64,000 bases of DNA from Mycolicibacterium sp. GF69 (GTDB lineage: Bacteria > Actinomycetota > Actinomycetes > Mycobacteriales > Mycobacteriaceae), in contig NZ_QMEW01000005.1 in NCBI RefSeq assembly GCF_003284965.1, positions 124,001-188,000 of the forward strand, given 5' to 3'. The notes under the pieces are model-generated. The model was given only the letters and a program-made list of their open reading frames with translations. It was not told the origin of the DNA and did not search any database. Shown here in pieces: positions 53,724 to 62,693 of the stretch; the stretch's first letter is position 1, and each line of letters starts with the position of its first letter. The position numbers and the translations under genes are program-made.

Positions 53724-54901
53724 GGCTTGGCGGCCGGTTTGTCGGAGCCCACGACCCACATCGAGTAGTACTGTGCGCCACCACCGTACGCGTGACCGAG
53801 GGCTTTGCGTGCCCCCTCGACCTGATGATCACCCGCCTTGCCCATCACCTGGATGGCCGCCTCGGCAAAGCGGATCATTCCGGACGCGCCGATCGGGTTC
53901 GACGACAGCACACCACCGGAGGCGTTGAACGGGATCTTGCCGGTCATCGCGGTCTCGCCGGCTTCGGTGAGCTTCCAGCCCTCGCCTTCGGCCGCAAAGC
54001 CCAGGCTCTCCAACCACATCGGCTCGTACCAGGAGAACGGCACGTACACCTCGGCGGCGTCGATCTCGTCGATAGGGCTCTTGATGCCGGCGTCGCGCCA
54101 CAACGCGGCGGCGGCGTCGCGGCTCGCCTGCGGATTGACCTGGTCGCGGCCTGCGTAGGCCAGCGGCTCGGTGCGCAGCGAGGTGGCGTGGATCCACGCG
54201 ACGGGGTGGCCGTCGGCGACCCGCGCGTCGGCGGCCGCCTCGTCACCGATCACCATCGCCGCCGCACCGTCTGACGACGGGCAGGTTTCGTCGTAGCGGA
54301 TCGGGTCCCACAGCATCGGGGACTCCATCACCTTCTCGACCGTGATGTCGGGCTGGTGCAGATGCGCCAAGGGGTTCTTCGCCCCGTTGAGCCGGTCCTT
54401 GACCGCCACCATGGCGCCGATGTGGGTCGGGGCGCCCGAGCGACGGATGTAGGCGCGCACGTGCGGTGCGAAGTAGCCACCCGCGCCCGCGCCGACCGGC
54501 TTGGTGAACGGCACCGGAATGCTCAACGCCCACATGGCATTCGACTCCGACTGCTTCTCCCACGCCATGGTCAGCACGCGCTTGTACTTGCCGGACTGCA
54601 CCAGGCTGGCCGCCACGATCGCGGTGGAGCCACCCACCGAGCCCGCGGTGTGCACGCGGATCAGCGGCTTGTTCGTCGCACCCGTCGCGTCGGCCATGAA
54701 CAGCTCGGGCATCATCACGCCCTCGAAGAAGTCGGGCGCTTTGCCGACCACCACTGCGTCGATGTCGTCGAACGTCGAACCCGAATCCGCCAGTGCCCGG
54801 TCGATGGCCTCGCGCACGAGCCCGTTCATCGACACGTCGTGGCGCTTGGCGACGTACTTCGTCTGCCCGGTGCCCAGCACCGCTGCGAGCTGCTTGGTCA
54901 T
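53720..54901 (-). CDS. ltp3: Ltp3, SCP-x-thiolase-like aldolase of sterol side chain
   Basis: A 393-residue thiolase-fold protein (Rv3523 equivalent). It has AVLGTGQTKYVAKR at the N-terminus, IRVHTAGSVGGSTAIVAASL where thiolases have the nucleophilic cysteine (none here), and GHAYGGGAQYYSM at the C-terminus. Ltp3 and Ltp4 of Rhodococcus are needed for C24-branched sterol side chains and act as aldol-lyases. The start is ATG at 54901 with GAAGGGAC upstream; the frame extends to 54928. Second catalytic gene of the operon after ltp4. Confidence 0.85.
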   Translation of the reverse strand: MTKQLAAVLGTGQTKYVAKRHDVSMNGLVREAIDRALADSGSTFDDIDAVVVGKAPDFFEGVMMPELFMADATGATNKPLIRVHTAGSVGGSTAIVAASLVQSGKYKRVLTMAWEKQSESNAMWALSIPVPFTKPVGAGAGGYFAPHVRAYIRRSGAPTHIGAMVAVKDRLNGAKNPLAHLHQPDITVEKVMESPMLWDPIRYDETCPSSDGAAAMVIGDEAAADARVADGHPVAWIHATSLRTEPLAYAGRDQVNPQASRDAAAALWRDAGIKSPIDEIDAAEVYVPFSWYEPMWLESLGFAAEGEGWKLTEAGETAMTGKIPFNASGGVLSSNPIGASGMIRFAEAAIQVMGKAGDHQVEGARKALGHAYGGGAQYYSMWVVGSDKPAAKP

Positions 54902-54932
54902 GAACTTGTCCCTTCGCTCTTCGCGCAAGCGC

Positions 54933-55988
54933 TCATCGTCCCTCCAGGACGGCCACCAGATTCTGTTGCAGCGCAGGGCCGCTGGTTGCGTGTGCCAGCA
55001 CCCGCTGGGCGGAGCCGTTGAAGATGTGCTGCGCGGCGAAGCCGATGCGCTCCAGGCCCGCAGAGAACATCGGATTGGCCGAAAGTGCGCCGCCCGAGGG
55101 GTTCACCTTGGTCGACGACGGCAGGCCGATCGCCTCGGTGAGGATCAGCTGTTGGTGGGTGAACGGCGCGTAGATCTCGGCCACCTCGATCGAACCGGTG
55201 TCCCCGCCGGTCGCCGTGTTCGCCGACGCCGCCGTCGACGGTGAGGTGGTCAGGTCACGCGCGCCGAGGATCGGGGTCTCGATGCGATGTTCGAAACCGG
55301 TGATCCAGGCCGGGTTTTCCCGCAGTTCGCGAGCCCTGTCGCCCGCGGCCAGCACGATCGCCGACGCGCCGTCGGTGATCGGTGCGATGTCGTGGCGGCG
55401 CAGCGGATCGACGAAGCAGGGACGCTGGAGCAGTTCATCGATGCTCTTGGCCGGCTTCTCGCTGTCTGTGCGCCCCGCAGCTGCCATCGAGTCCAGCGCC
55501 ACCTGCGCCATCTGCTCGGCGGTCCACTTGCCCGCGTCCAACCCGAACCGGGCCTGCAGGCCCGCCATCGACACCGAGTCCGGCCACAGCGGCGCGACGG
55601 TGTACGGGTCCGTCTGCAACGCCAGCACCCGGCGCAATGTGCCGGCCGAGGATTTGCCGAACCCGTAGACCAGCGCGGTCTCGACCTGACCGGTCAGCAG
55701 CTTGATGTAGGCCTCGTACAACGCCCACGCCGCGTCCATCTCGACGTGGCTCTCGTTGATGGGCGGCACCGCGCCGATCGAGTCGATCGCCGAAATGAAC
55801 GAGAACGCCCGGCCGGCAAGGTAATCCGAAGACCCCGAGCACCAGAAGCCGATGTCGGTCTGCTGCAGGCCGAGCTCGTCGTAGAGCTGGCGGAAACACG
55901 GCATCAACATCTCGACGCCGTTCGTGGTGCCGTCGGTGCGGCGGACGTGGGGCGCGTGCGCAAAGCCCACCACTGCGATATCAGTCAT
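54933..55988 (-). CDS. ltp4: Ltp4, SCP-x-thiolase-like aldolase of sterol side chain
   Basis: A 351-residue thiolase-fold protein (Rv3522 equivalent). VGFAHAPHVRRTDGTTN begins the protein, FWCSGSSDYLAGRAFSFI occupies the region where thiolases have their active-site Cys, and the C-terminal segment reads LAHATSGPALQQNLVAV. It is shorter than Ltp3 and may partner it. In Rhodococcus the pair works on phytosterol-type (C24-branched) side chains. It lies between the DUF35 gene (13-base gap) and ltp3. Confidence 0.85.
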   Translation of the reverse strand: MTDIAVVGFAHAPHVRRTDGTTNGVEMLMPCFRQLYDELGLQQTDIGFWCSGSSDYLAGRAFSFISAIDSIGAVPPINESHVEMDAAWALYEAYIKLLTGQVETALVYGFGKSSAGTLRRVLALQTDPYTVAPLWPDSVSMAGLQARFGLDAGKWTAEQMAQVALDSMAAAGRTDSEKPAKSIDELLQRPCFVDPLRRHDIAPITDGASAIVLAAGDRARELRENPAWITGFEHRIETPILGARDLTTSPSTAASANTATGGDTGSIEVAEIYAPFTHQQLILTEAIGLPSSTKVNPSGGALSANPMFSAGLERIGFAAQHIFNGSAQRVLAHATSGPALQQNLVAVLEGR

Positions 55989-56000
55989 TGATCGAAGCCT

Positions 56001-56990
56001 TTACAGGTGGTGCTTGTAGGAGTCGTAGTCCGCGTCGGGCTCACCCGTCGGCCGGAAGTAGTCGATGTTGTCGATACCCAGCCCCCACTGCTCGCGGGGC
56101 TTCCACACGGCCTGCACCCGCATACCCATCCGGACATCGGCCGGGTCGATCTCGGTGACCAGATGCAGGAACGGAATGTCGGCCCCGTCGAGCAGCACGT
56201 ACGCGGCGACATACGGCGGCTTGATCCGCTGGCCGGAAAACGGGATGTTGATGATCGCGAACGTGGTGACCGTGCCCTTGTCGGGCAGCTCGACGAACTG
56301 GTCGAGCTCCAGACCCGTAGCGGGATCGGCTTCTTTGGGCGGGAAATAAACCTTGCCGCCATCCCCGGTACGCGCCCCGAGCAGCTTGCCCTCCTCGAGC
56401 GCCTTGAGGAACGTAGTCTCGGGCAGCGATGCGGTGTGCTGGATCTCGATCATCGACGGCGTCACCTGGATCTTGACCGGCTCGCGATCGTCGGGTTCGC
56501 CCGCCGGCTCCTCTTCGTCACCGAGTGCGAAGTACGCGATGTCGGTGATGGCGCCGACAGGCTCGTCGACCCAGTGCGCGTGCACCCGGGCGCCCGTGCT
56601 GATCTCCTCCGACGATGGTGCCGCGACCGCGTGCAGCAGCGTGGTGTCCGCCCCGTCGAGTTTGATCAGCGCCCACGCGAACGGGCGGTCCAACGGCTGG
56701 CCCTCCAGCGGCGTCGACTGCCAGGTCCACGACACCACGGTGCCGACGCTGCTGACAGGTACAACCTCGGTCAGCGCCTCGTAGGTCACCGGGTCATACT
56801 CAGCGGGCGGCACGTACACCCGCCCGTCGGAACCGCGCACGCCGACGATGCGTCGCTCGCGTAGGGCGGTGAAGAACTGGGACAGGAGTGGTCCGACTGA
56901 ACGGGTGTAGTCGAATGAGAGTTTCAGCGGGGCTGAAAGCGGGCGCTCATGGCGATCGATCTGCACCGGGCTGCCTTGGCTGGTGGTCAC
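56001..56990 (-). CDS. DUF35-type protein with two OB-fold domains, Rv3521-like
   Basis: A 329-residue protein with two DUF35-like repeats: residues about 28-120 (LLSQFFTALRERRIVGVRGSDG, then YVPPAEYDP) and about 190-320 (ETTFLKALEEGKLLGARTGDG, then YFPPKEADP). DUF35 proteins attach to thiolase/aldolase-fold enzymes, as ChsH2 does to Ltp2. Its position directly upstream of ltp4 and ltp3 suggests it is their accessory subunit. GTG start at 56990, 9 bases from the KstR box; slightly longer than Rv3521. Confidence 0.72.
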   Translation of the reverse strand: MTTSQGSPVQIDRHERPLSAPLKLSFDYTRSVGPLLSQFFTALRERRIVGVRGSDGRVYVPPAEYDPVTYEALTEVVPVSSVGTVVSWTWQSTPLEGQPLDRPFAWALIKLDGADTTLLHAVAAPSSEEISTGARVHAHWVDEPVGAITDIAYFALGDEEEPAGEPDDREPVKIQVTPSMIEIQHTASLPETTFLKALEEGKLLGARTGDGGKVYFPPKEADPATGLELDQFVELPDKGTVTTFAIINIPFSGQRIKPPYVAAYVLLDGADIPFLHLVTEIDPADVRMGMRVQAVWKPREQWGLGIDNIDYFRPTGEPDADYDSYKHHL

Positions 56991-56999
56991 GGCATCGAG

Positions 57000-57013
57000 T
57001 AGAACAGGTTCTA
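57000..57013. promoter_or_regulatory. KstR-type operator between the DUF35 operon and the Rv3520c-like gene
   Basis: TAGAACAGGTTCTA fits the KstR core with symmetric outer bases. It lies 9 bases from the GTG of the minus-strand operon and 35 bases before the plus-strand gene, so it can act on both. Confidence 0.88.
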
Positions 57014-57048
57014 ACTATGGTTTCAAGAACGGGTGTGGAGGTAGCGCG

Positions 57049-58089
57049 GTGAAGCTGGGCCTGCAACTGGGATATTGGGGCGCCCAACCGCCCGAAAACC
57101 ACGCCGAACTGGTCGCCGCCGCCGAGGAGGCCGGCTTCGACACCGTCTTCACCGCCGAGGCGTGGGGTTCGGACGCTTACACGCCGCTGGCCTGGTGGGG
57201 CCGCGAAACCACCCGGATGCGGTTGGGTACGTCGGTGATCCAGCTGTCGGCACGCACCCCCACCGCCTGCGCGATGGCGGCGCTGACGCTCGACCACCTT
57301 TCGGGAGGCAGGCACGTGCTCGGCTTGGGCGTGTCCGGGCCGCAGGTGGTCGAGGGCTGGTACGGCGCCAAGTTCCCCAAGCCCCTGGCTCGAACGCGCG
57401 AGTACATCGACATCCTGCGCCAGGTGTGGGCGCGCGAGGCGCCGGTGCGCAGCGACGGTCCGCACTATCCGCTGCCGCTGTCCGGCGAGGGCACGACCGG
57501 GCTGGGTAAGAACCTCAAGCCGATCACGCATCCGTTGCGCCGCGACATCCCGGTCATGCTGGGGGCGGAGGGTCCCAAGAACGTCGCGCTCGCCGCGGAG
57601 ATCTGCGACGGCTGGCTGCCGATCTTCTACTCCCCGCGCATCGCCAACATGTACAACGAGTGGCTCGACGAGGGGTTCGCCCGGCCCGGTGCGCGCCGCA
57701 GCCGCGAGGACTTCGAGATCTGCGCGACGGCGCAGGTGGTCGTCACCGACGACCGTCCCGCGATCATGGAGCTGATGAAGCCGCATCTGGCGCTGTACAT
57801 GGGCGGCATGGGCGCCGAGGACACCAACTTCCACGCCGACGTCTACCGCCGGATGGGCTACGCGGAGGTCGTCGACGACGTCACCAAGCTGTTCCGCTCC
57901 GGACGAGAGGACGGAAAAGAGCAAGCGGCCAAGATCATCCCCGACGAGTTGGTCGACGACTCTGCGATCGTCGGCGACCTCGCATACGTCCAGGAGCAGA
58001 TCAAGGCCTGGGAGGCCGCGGGCGTCACGATGATGGTCGTCGGCGCGCGTTCGCCCGAGCAGATCCGGGATCTCGCCGCGCTGGTGTAG
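57049..58089 (+). CDS. F420-dependent luciferase-like oxidoreductase, Rv3520c-like
   Basis: A 346-residue LLM-class protein (Rv3520c equivalent, 347). LGLQLGYWGAQPPENH begins the barrel, and MRLGTSVIQLSARTPTACA near residue 62 together with LGLGVSGPQVVEGWYG near residue 95 are typical of F420H2-dependent reductases of mycobacteria. It probably reduces or oxidises a sterol-derived intermediate; the reaction is not established. Start GTG at 57049 with GGAGG upstream; the frame is open to 56983, across the operator. Confidence 0.82.
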   Translation: MKLGLQLGYWGAQPPENHAELVAAAEEAGFDTVFTAEAWGSDAYTPLAWWGRETTRMRLGTSVIQLSARTPTACAMAALTLDHLSGGRHVLGLGVSGPQVVEGWYGAKFPKPLARTREYIDILRQVWAREAPVRSDGPHYPLPLSGEGTTGLGKNLKPITHPLRRDIPVMLGAEGPKNVALAAEICDGWLPIFYSPRIANMYNEWLDEGFARPGARRSREDFEICATAQVVVTDDRPAIMELMKPHLALYMGGMGAEDTNFHADVYRRMGYAEVVDDVTKLFRSGREDGKEQAAKIIPDELVDDSAIVGDLAYVQEQIKAWEAAGVTMMVVGARSPEQIRDLAALV

Positions 58090-58102
58090 AGCGCGGGCTC
58101 GC

Positions 58103-58133
58103 GAGTAGACACTTCCTTGCTAGTTGTCTACTC
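58103..58133. repeat. 9-bp inverted repeat between two plus-strand genes
   Basis: GAGTAGACA (58103-58111) and TGTCTACTC (58125-58133) are perfect complements with a 13-base loop. It lies just before the -10 TAGATT (58141-58146) of the decarboxylase-like gene. It could be an operator for that promoter or a weak terminator of the upstream gene. Confidence 0.6.
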
Positions 58134-58152
58134 GGCGTTCTAGATTGACGCG

Positions 58153-58872
58153 ATGACCCAGCACACCATCGCAGGCACGGTCCTGACCATGCCGGTGCAG
58201 ATCCGCAAGGCGCACCAGCACATGGCGATGTTCTCCGTGGACGCCGACGCCGCGCAGCGCATGATCGACTACAGCGGCCTGAAGGTCTGCCGGTTCCTGC
58301 CGGGCCGTGCGGTCGTGGTGCTGATGTTGATGCGTTACGAGGACGGGGACCTGGGCCAGTACTACGAGTACGGCACGAACGTGATGGTGAACCCGCCCGG
58401 TTCGACGGCGACCGGCCCGCGGGCCATGCGGGACGCGGGTGCGTTCATCCACCACCTGCCGGTCGACCAGGCGTTCACCCTGGAAGCCGGAACCAAGATC
58501 TGGGGTTATCCGAAAGTCATGTCGGAGTTCACCATTCGTGACGGCCACACGTACTCGTTCGACGTCACGATCGACGGCCAGTTCGCGGTCGGCATGGATT
58601 TTTCGCCGGGGCTGCGGATTCCGGCGGCGTTCACGTCGAAACCACAGGCCCACCCCACCTACTCGTGTCGCGACGGCGTGCTGCGCCGGACGATGGGGGA
58701 GATGAAACTGAGCGACGTGCGCTACCGGCCGGGCGGCGCCCGGGTCCGGCTCGGTGAACATCCTTACGCAAAGGAACTGGCCTCGTTAGGCTTTCCCAAA
58801 CGCGCGTTGATCTCCAGTTCGGCTGGAAACGTGGAGATGTCGTTCGCGGACGCAGAGGAGCTCCAAGCATGA
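58153..58872 (+). CDS. Acetoacetate decarboxylase-family protein, Rv3519-like
   Basis: A 239-residue protein resembling acetoacetate decarboxylase (Rv3519 has 236). The segment TKIWGYPKVMSEFTI near residues 115-130 contains the lysine expected to form the Schiff base, preceded by AGAFIHHLPVDQAF. The family can also act as hydratases or aldolases on sterol acids. TAGATT ends 6 nt before the ATG, indicating a leaderless transcript. It overlaps cyp142 by ATGA. Confidence 0.78.
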   Translation: MTQHTIAGTVLTMPVQIRKAHQHMAMFSVDADAAQRMIDYSGLKVCRFLPGRAVVVLMLMRYEDGDLGQYYEYGTNVMVNPPGSTATGPRAMRDAGAFIHHLPVDQAFTLEAGTKIWGYPKVMSEFTIRDGHTYSFDVTIDGQFAVGMDFSPGLRIPAAFTSKPQAHPTYSCRDGVLRRTMGEMKLSDVRYRPGGARVRLGEHPYAKELASLGFPKRALISSSAGNVEMSFADAEELQA

Positions 58873-60083
58873 CAACAGCGACCCCGGCGCAGACCAAACC
58901 CGATGTGGACCTGACCGACGGCACGTTCTACGCCGGCGATTCGCGGCCGGTCTACAAGTGGATGCGCGAGAACGAGCCGGTCTTCCGCGATCGCAATGGG
59001 TTGGCCGCCGCCGCAACCTATGCCGCGGTCATCGAGGCCGAACGCAATCCCGAGTTGTTCTCCAACGCCGGTGGCATCCGCCCCGACCAGCCGGGTGTCG
59101 AGATGATGATCGAGATGGACGATCCGCAGCACCTGCTGCGACGCAAACTCGTCAACTCCGGCTTCACCCGCAAGCGGGTCAAGGACCTCGAGGGATCGAT
59201 CGAATCGTTGTGCGACACGTTGATCGACAACGTGATCGAGCGCGGTGAGTGCGACTTCGTCTGGGACATCGCCGCACCGCTGCCGATGGCCGTCATCGGC
59301 GACATGCTCGGCGTCCGGCCCGAGGAACGGGAGATGTTCCTGCGGTGGTCCGACGACCTGGTCGGCGCGCTGAGCAGCACTGCGGACCCCGAGCAGTTCC
59401 AGCTGACGATGGACGCGTTCGCCGCCTACACCGAGTACATGATGGGCATGATCGCCGCCCGCAAAGAGGCGCCGACCGATGACCTGGTCAGTGTGCTGGT
59501 GTATGCCGAGGTCGAGGGCGCCAAGCTCGAAGACCACCAGATCGTCACCGAGGTGCTGCTGCTGTTGATCGGCGGCGACGAGACCACCCGGCACACGCTC
59601 TCCGGTGGCACCCGACAACTGCTGTTGCACCCCGACCAGCATCGGCGGCTGGCCGGCGACCTGTCGTTGCTGCCCAACGCGATCGAGGAGATGCTGCGCT
59701 GGACGGCGCCGGTCAAGAACATGGCGCGAACCATCACCGCCGACACCGAGTTTCACGGCACCGCCCTCAAGGAGGGCGAAAAGATGCTGCTGCTGTTCGA
59801 GTCGGCCAACTTCGACGATAAGGTGTTCGACGAGCCCGACACCTTCGATATCGAGCGCTATCCCAACAACCACCTGGCATTCGGCTTCGGGACGCACTTC
59901 TGCCTGGGTAATCAACTCGCCCGTCTCGAGCTGTCGATCATGCAGACCAAACTGCTGCAGCGGCTGCCCGACCTGCGGTTGGCCTCAGGAGACGAATTGC
60001 CGTTGCGGCCCGCGAATTTCGTGTCCGGCTTGGAACGGATGCCGGTGGTGTTCACCCCGTCGGGGAAAGTGCTCGGTTCGTAG
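58869..60083 (+). CDS. cyp142: CYP142, steroid C26-monooxygenase
   Basis: A 404-residue cytochrome P450 (Rv3518c equivalent). I-helix GGDETT is at 235-240, ExxR near residue 274 and the haem loop FGFGTHFCLGNQLAR gives the thiolate Cys345. CYP142 oxidises the terminal methyl of cholesterol or cholestenone like CYP125, with opposite stereochemistry, giving the strain redundancy. It overlaps the preceding gene by ATGA and is followed by an inverted repeat that probably ends transcription. Confidence 0.93.
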   Translation: MTTATPAQTKPDVDLTDGTFYAGDSRPVYKWMRENEPVFRDRNGLAAAATYAAVIEAERNPELFSNAGGIRPDQPGVEMMIEMDDPQHLLRRKLVNSGFTRKRVKDLEGSIESLCDTLIDNVIERGECDFVWDIAAPLPMAVIGDMLGVRPEEREMFLRWSDDLVGALSSTADPEQFQLTMDAFAAYTEYMMGMIAARKEAPTDDLVSVLVYAEVEGAKLEDHQIVTEVLLLLIGGDETTRHTLSGGTRQLLLHPDQHRRLAGDLSLLPNAIEEMLRWTAPVKNMARTITADTEFHGTALKEGEKMLLLFESANFDDKVFDEPDTFDIERYPNNHLAFGFGTHFCLGNQLARLELSIMQTKLLQRLPDLRLASGDELPLRPANFVSGLERMPVVFTPSGKVLGS

Positions 60084-60091
60084 AACTCCAG

Positions 60092-60148
60092 TCCGATTGC
60101 AGTCACGCAGGGAAAGTGCGAGAAGCGGCCTGCGTGAGTGCAATCGGA
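60092..60148. terminator. 20-bp inverted repeat between convergent cyp142 and echA19
   Basis: Left arm 60092-60111 (TCCGATTGCAGTCACGCAGG) and right arm 60129-60148 pair with one mismatch, separated by a 17-base loop. It lies in the 87-base gap between two converging genes, consistent with a bidirectional terminator lacking a T-tract. Confidence 0.6.
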
Positions 60149-60170
60149 ACCGATTGCGGCGAGGCCGTGC

Positions 60171-60971
60171 CTACTTCATCTGGAAGTTCGGCGCGCGCTT
60201 CTCCTTGAACGCACGCGGGCCTTCCTTGGCGTCCTCGCTCAGGAACACCGGGATGCCGTTGGCGGTGTCGGGCTTGAACGCCTCTTCCTCGTGCATGCCC
60301 TCGGTCTCGCGGATCGTCTTGAGGATCGCCTGCACGGCCAGCGGCCCGTTGTTGTTGATCACCTCGGCGATCTCCAGCGCCTTGTCCAGCGCGGTACCGT
60401 CGGGCACGACGTAGCCGATCAACCCGTACTCCAACGCCTCGGTGGCGGTGATGTGGCGGCCGGTCAGCAGCAGATCGCACGCGATCGTGTACGGGATCTG
60501 GCGCACCAGGCGCACCGCGGAGCCACCCATCGGGTACAGGCTCCACTTGGCCTCGGAGATGCCGAACTTGGCGCTCTGGCCGGCGATGCGGATGTCGGTG
60601 CCCTGCAGGATCTCGGTGCCGCCGGCGATGGCCGGCCCCTCCACCGCGGCGATCAGCGGCTTCGTGAGCCGGCGGCCCTTCAGCAGCCCGTCGATGCGCG
60701 ACGGGTCGTAGCTGCCGTCCTTGAACGAGTCGCCCGGCGGCTTGGCCGTCGCGGCCTTGAGGTCCATGCCGGCGCAGAAGTAGCCGCCGGCGCCGGTGAG
60801 GATGCAGGTGCGGATCTCGGGATCGTTGTCCACCCGGTCCCAGGCGTCGACCATGATCGAGAGCATCTCGGTAGAAAGCGCGTTGCGGGCCTCGGGCCGG
60901 TTCAGCGTCAGGATCAGGGTGTGTCCGCGCTGCTCAATGAGGGCGTCGGGGCCCTTCTGGGGGTCAGTCAC
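60171..60971 (-). CDS. echA19: EchA19, enoyl-CoA hydratase
   Basis: A 266-residue crotonase-family hydratase (Rv3516 equivalent, 263). The oxyanion hole is in [16 protein letters not shown] (about residues 59-74) and [17 protein letters not shown] around residue 110. EchA19 hydrates the first enoyl-CoA of the cholesterol side chain. GTG start at 60971 with GGAAGG about 10 bases upstream. It diverges from fadD19 with a KstR box between. Confidence 0.9.
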   Translation of the reverse strand: MTDPQKGPDALIEQRGHTLILTLNRPEARNALSTEMLSIMVDAWDRVDNDPEIRTCILTGAGGYFCAGMDLKAATAKPPGDSFKDGSYDPSRIDGLLKGRRLTKPLIAAVEGPAIAGGTEILQGTDIRIAGQSAKFGISEAKWSLYPMGGSAVRLVRQIPYTIACDLLLTGRHITATEALEYGLIGYVVPDGTALDKALEIAEVINNNGPLAVQAILKTIRETEGMHEEEAFKPDTANGIPVFLSEDAKEGPRAFKEKRAPNFQMK

Positions 60972-61015
60972 TGAGGTCCACCTTCCAGCGTCGATGCCAC
61001 AGACTTGTCTGGAAA

Positions 61016-61029
61016 TGTAACACGTTCTA
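61016..61029. promoter_or_regulatory. KstR-type operator between echA19 and fadD19
   Basis: TGTAACACGTTCTA matches TnnAACnnGTTnnA. It lies in the 69-base divergent gap, overlapping the start of the TAGTTT -10 (61028-61033) of fadD19. Confidence 0.85.
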
Positions 61030-61040
61030 GTTTAGGTTCC

Positions 61041-62693
61041 GTGGCCCTGAACATCGCTGACCTCGCCGAGCACGCCATCGACGCCGTGCCAGACCGTGTC
61101 GCCCTCATCTGCGGCGACGACCAGTTGACCTACGCCGAGTTGGAGGACCAGGCCAACCGGTTGGCCCACTACCTCATCGACCACGGGGTCAAGAAGGACG
61201 ACAAGGTCGGACTGTACTGCCGCAACCGCAACGAGATCGTCGTCGCGATGCTCGGCATCATCAAGGCCGGCGCCATCCTGGTCAACGTCAACTTCCGCTA
61301 CGTCGAGGGCGAACTGAAGTACCTGTTCGAGAACTCCGACATGGTCGCGGTGGTACACGAACGCCGGTATGCCGACCGGGTCGCCAACGTGCTGCCCGAG
61401 ACGCCGCTCGTCAAGACCGTCCTGGTGGTCGAGGACGGGTCCGATGACGACTTCGAGCGCTACGGCGGTGTCGAGTTCTACTCCGCTCTGGAACAGAGTT
61501 CGCCGGAGCGCGATTTCGGCCCGCGCAGCGAGGACGACATCTACCTGCTCTACACGGGCGGTACCACGGGCTTCCCCAAAGGGGTGATGTGGCGCCACGA
61601 GGACATCTACCGGGTCCTGTTCGGCGGCACCGATTTTGCGACGGGCGAGTTCGTCAAGGATGAACACGACTTGGCCAAGGCCGCCGCCGAGAACCCGCCG
61701 ATGATCCGCTACCCGATCCCGCCGATGATCCACGGCGCGACCCAGTCGGCGACCTGGATGTCGCTGTTCTCGGGCCAGACCACGGTCCTGGCACCGGAAT
61801 TCGACGCCGACGAGGTCTGGCGGACCGTCGAGCAGCACAAGGTCAACCTGCTGTTCTTCACCGGCGACGCGATGGCGCGCCCGTTGCTCGACGCGCTGAC
61901 CAAACTGCACGACGCCGGCCGCGCGCCCGACCTGTCGGCGCTGTTCCTGCTCGCGAGCACGGCGGCGCTGTTCTCCACCAGCCTCAAGGAGAAGTTCCTC
62001 GAACTGCTGCCCAATCGGGTGATCACCGATTCGATCGGGTCCTCGGAGACCGGCTTCGGCGGAACCAGCATCGTGGCCAAGGGCCAGTCGCACACCGGCG
62101 GGCCGCGGGTGACGATCGATCAGCGCACGGTGGTGCTCGACGAGGACGGCAACGAGGTCAAGCCGGGGTCGGGCGTGCGCGGGCTGATCGCGAAGAAAGG
62201 CAACATTCCGGTCGGCTACTACAAGGACGAGAAGAAGACGGCCGAGACGTTCAAGACGTTCAACGGAATCCGCTACGCCATTCCCGGTGACTACGCGGAA
62301 GTGGAGGCCGACGGCACAGTCACGATGCTCGGCCGTGGTTCGCAGTCGATCAACAGCGGTGGCGAGAAGATCTATCCCGAAGAGGTCGAGGCCGCGCTCA
62401 AAGGACACCCGGACGTGTTCGACGCGCTCGTCGTCGGCGTGCCCGACGAACGCTACGGCCAGTGCGTCGCGGCCGTCGTGCACCGTCGTCCCGGCACCGA
62501 GCCGACGCTGGCCGACCTGGACTCGTTCGTGCGCCGCGAGATCGCGGGATACAAGGTGCCGCGCAAGATCTGGTGGGTCGACGAGATCCACCGCACACCG
62601 GCCGGTAAGCCGGATTACCGGTGGGCGAAGGACACCACCGAGGAGCGGCCGGCAGACGATGCGCACGCCAACCATGTGGGCTCCACGTCGTGA
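61041..62693 (+). CDS. fadD19: FadD19, steroid-CoA ligase
   Basis: A 550-residue AMP-forming acyl-CoA ligase (Rv3515c equivalent, 548). The P-loop YTGGTTGFPKGVMWRHED is near residue 172 and the A8/hinge and C-terminal GGEKIYPEEVEAAL near residue 438. FadD19 activates the C26 carboxylic acid of the sterol side chain, and in Rhodococcus is needed for C24-branched sterols. The GTG at 61041 was chosen: TAGTTT ends 7 nt before it and the protein then begins ALNIADLAEHAID as in relatives; the frame is open to 61005. Confidence 0.94.
   Translation: MALNIADLAEHAIDAVPDRVALICGDDQLTYAELEDQANRLAHYLIDHGVKKDDKVGLYCRNRNEIVVAMLGIIKAGAILVNVNFRYVEGELKYLFENSDMVAVVHERRYADRVANVLPETPLVKTVLVVEDGSDDDFERYGGVEFYSALEQSSPERDFGPRSEDDIYLLYTGGTTGFPKGVMWRHEDIYRVLFGGTDFATGEFVKDEHDLAKAAAENPPMIRYPIPPMIHGATQSATWMSLFSGQTTVLAPEFDADEVWRTVEQHKVNLLFFTGDAMARPLLDALTKLHDAGRAPDLSALFLLASTAALFSTSLKEKFLELLPNRVITDSIGSSETGFGGTSIVAKGQSHTGGPRVTIDQRTVVLDEDGNEVKPGSGVRGLIAKKGNIPVGYYKDEKKTAETFKTFNGIRYAIPGDYAEVEADGTVTMLGRGSQSINSGGEKIYPEEVEAALKGHPDVFDALVVGVPDERYGQCVAAVVHRRPGTEPTLADLDSFVRREIAGYKVPRKIWWVDEIHRTPAGKPDYRWAKDTTEERPADDAHANHVGSTS

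Noticed and set aside
58131..58146. Possible KstR half-site GTTCTA before the decarboxylase-like gene
   Set aside because: The left half AAC is absent, so it does not meet the KstR consensus.
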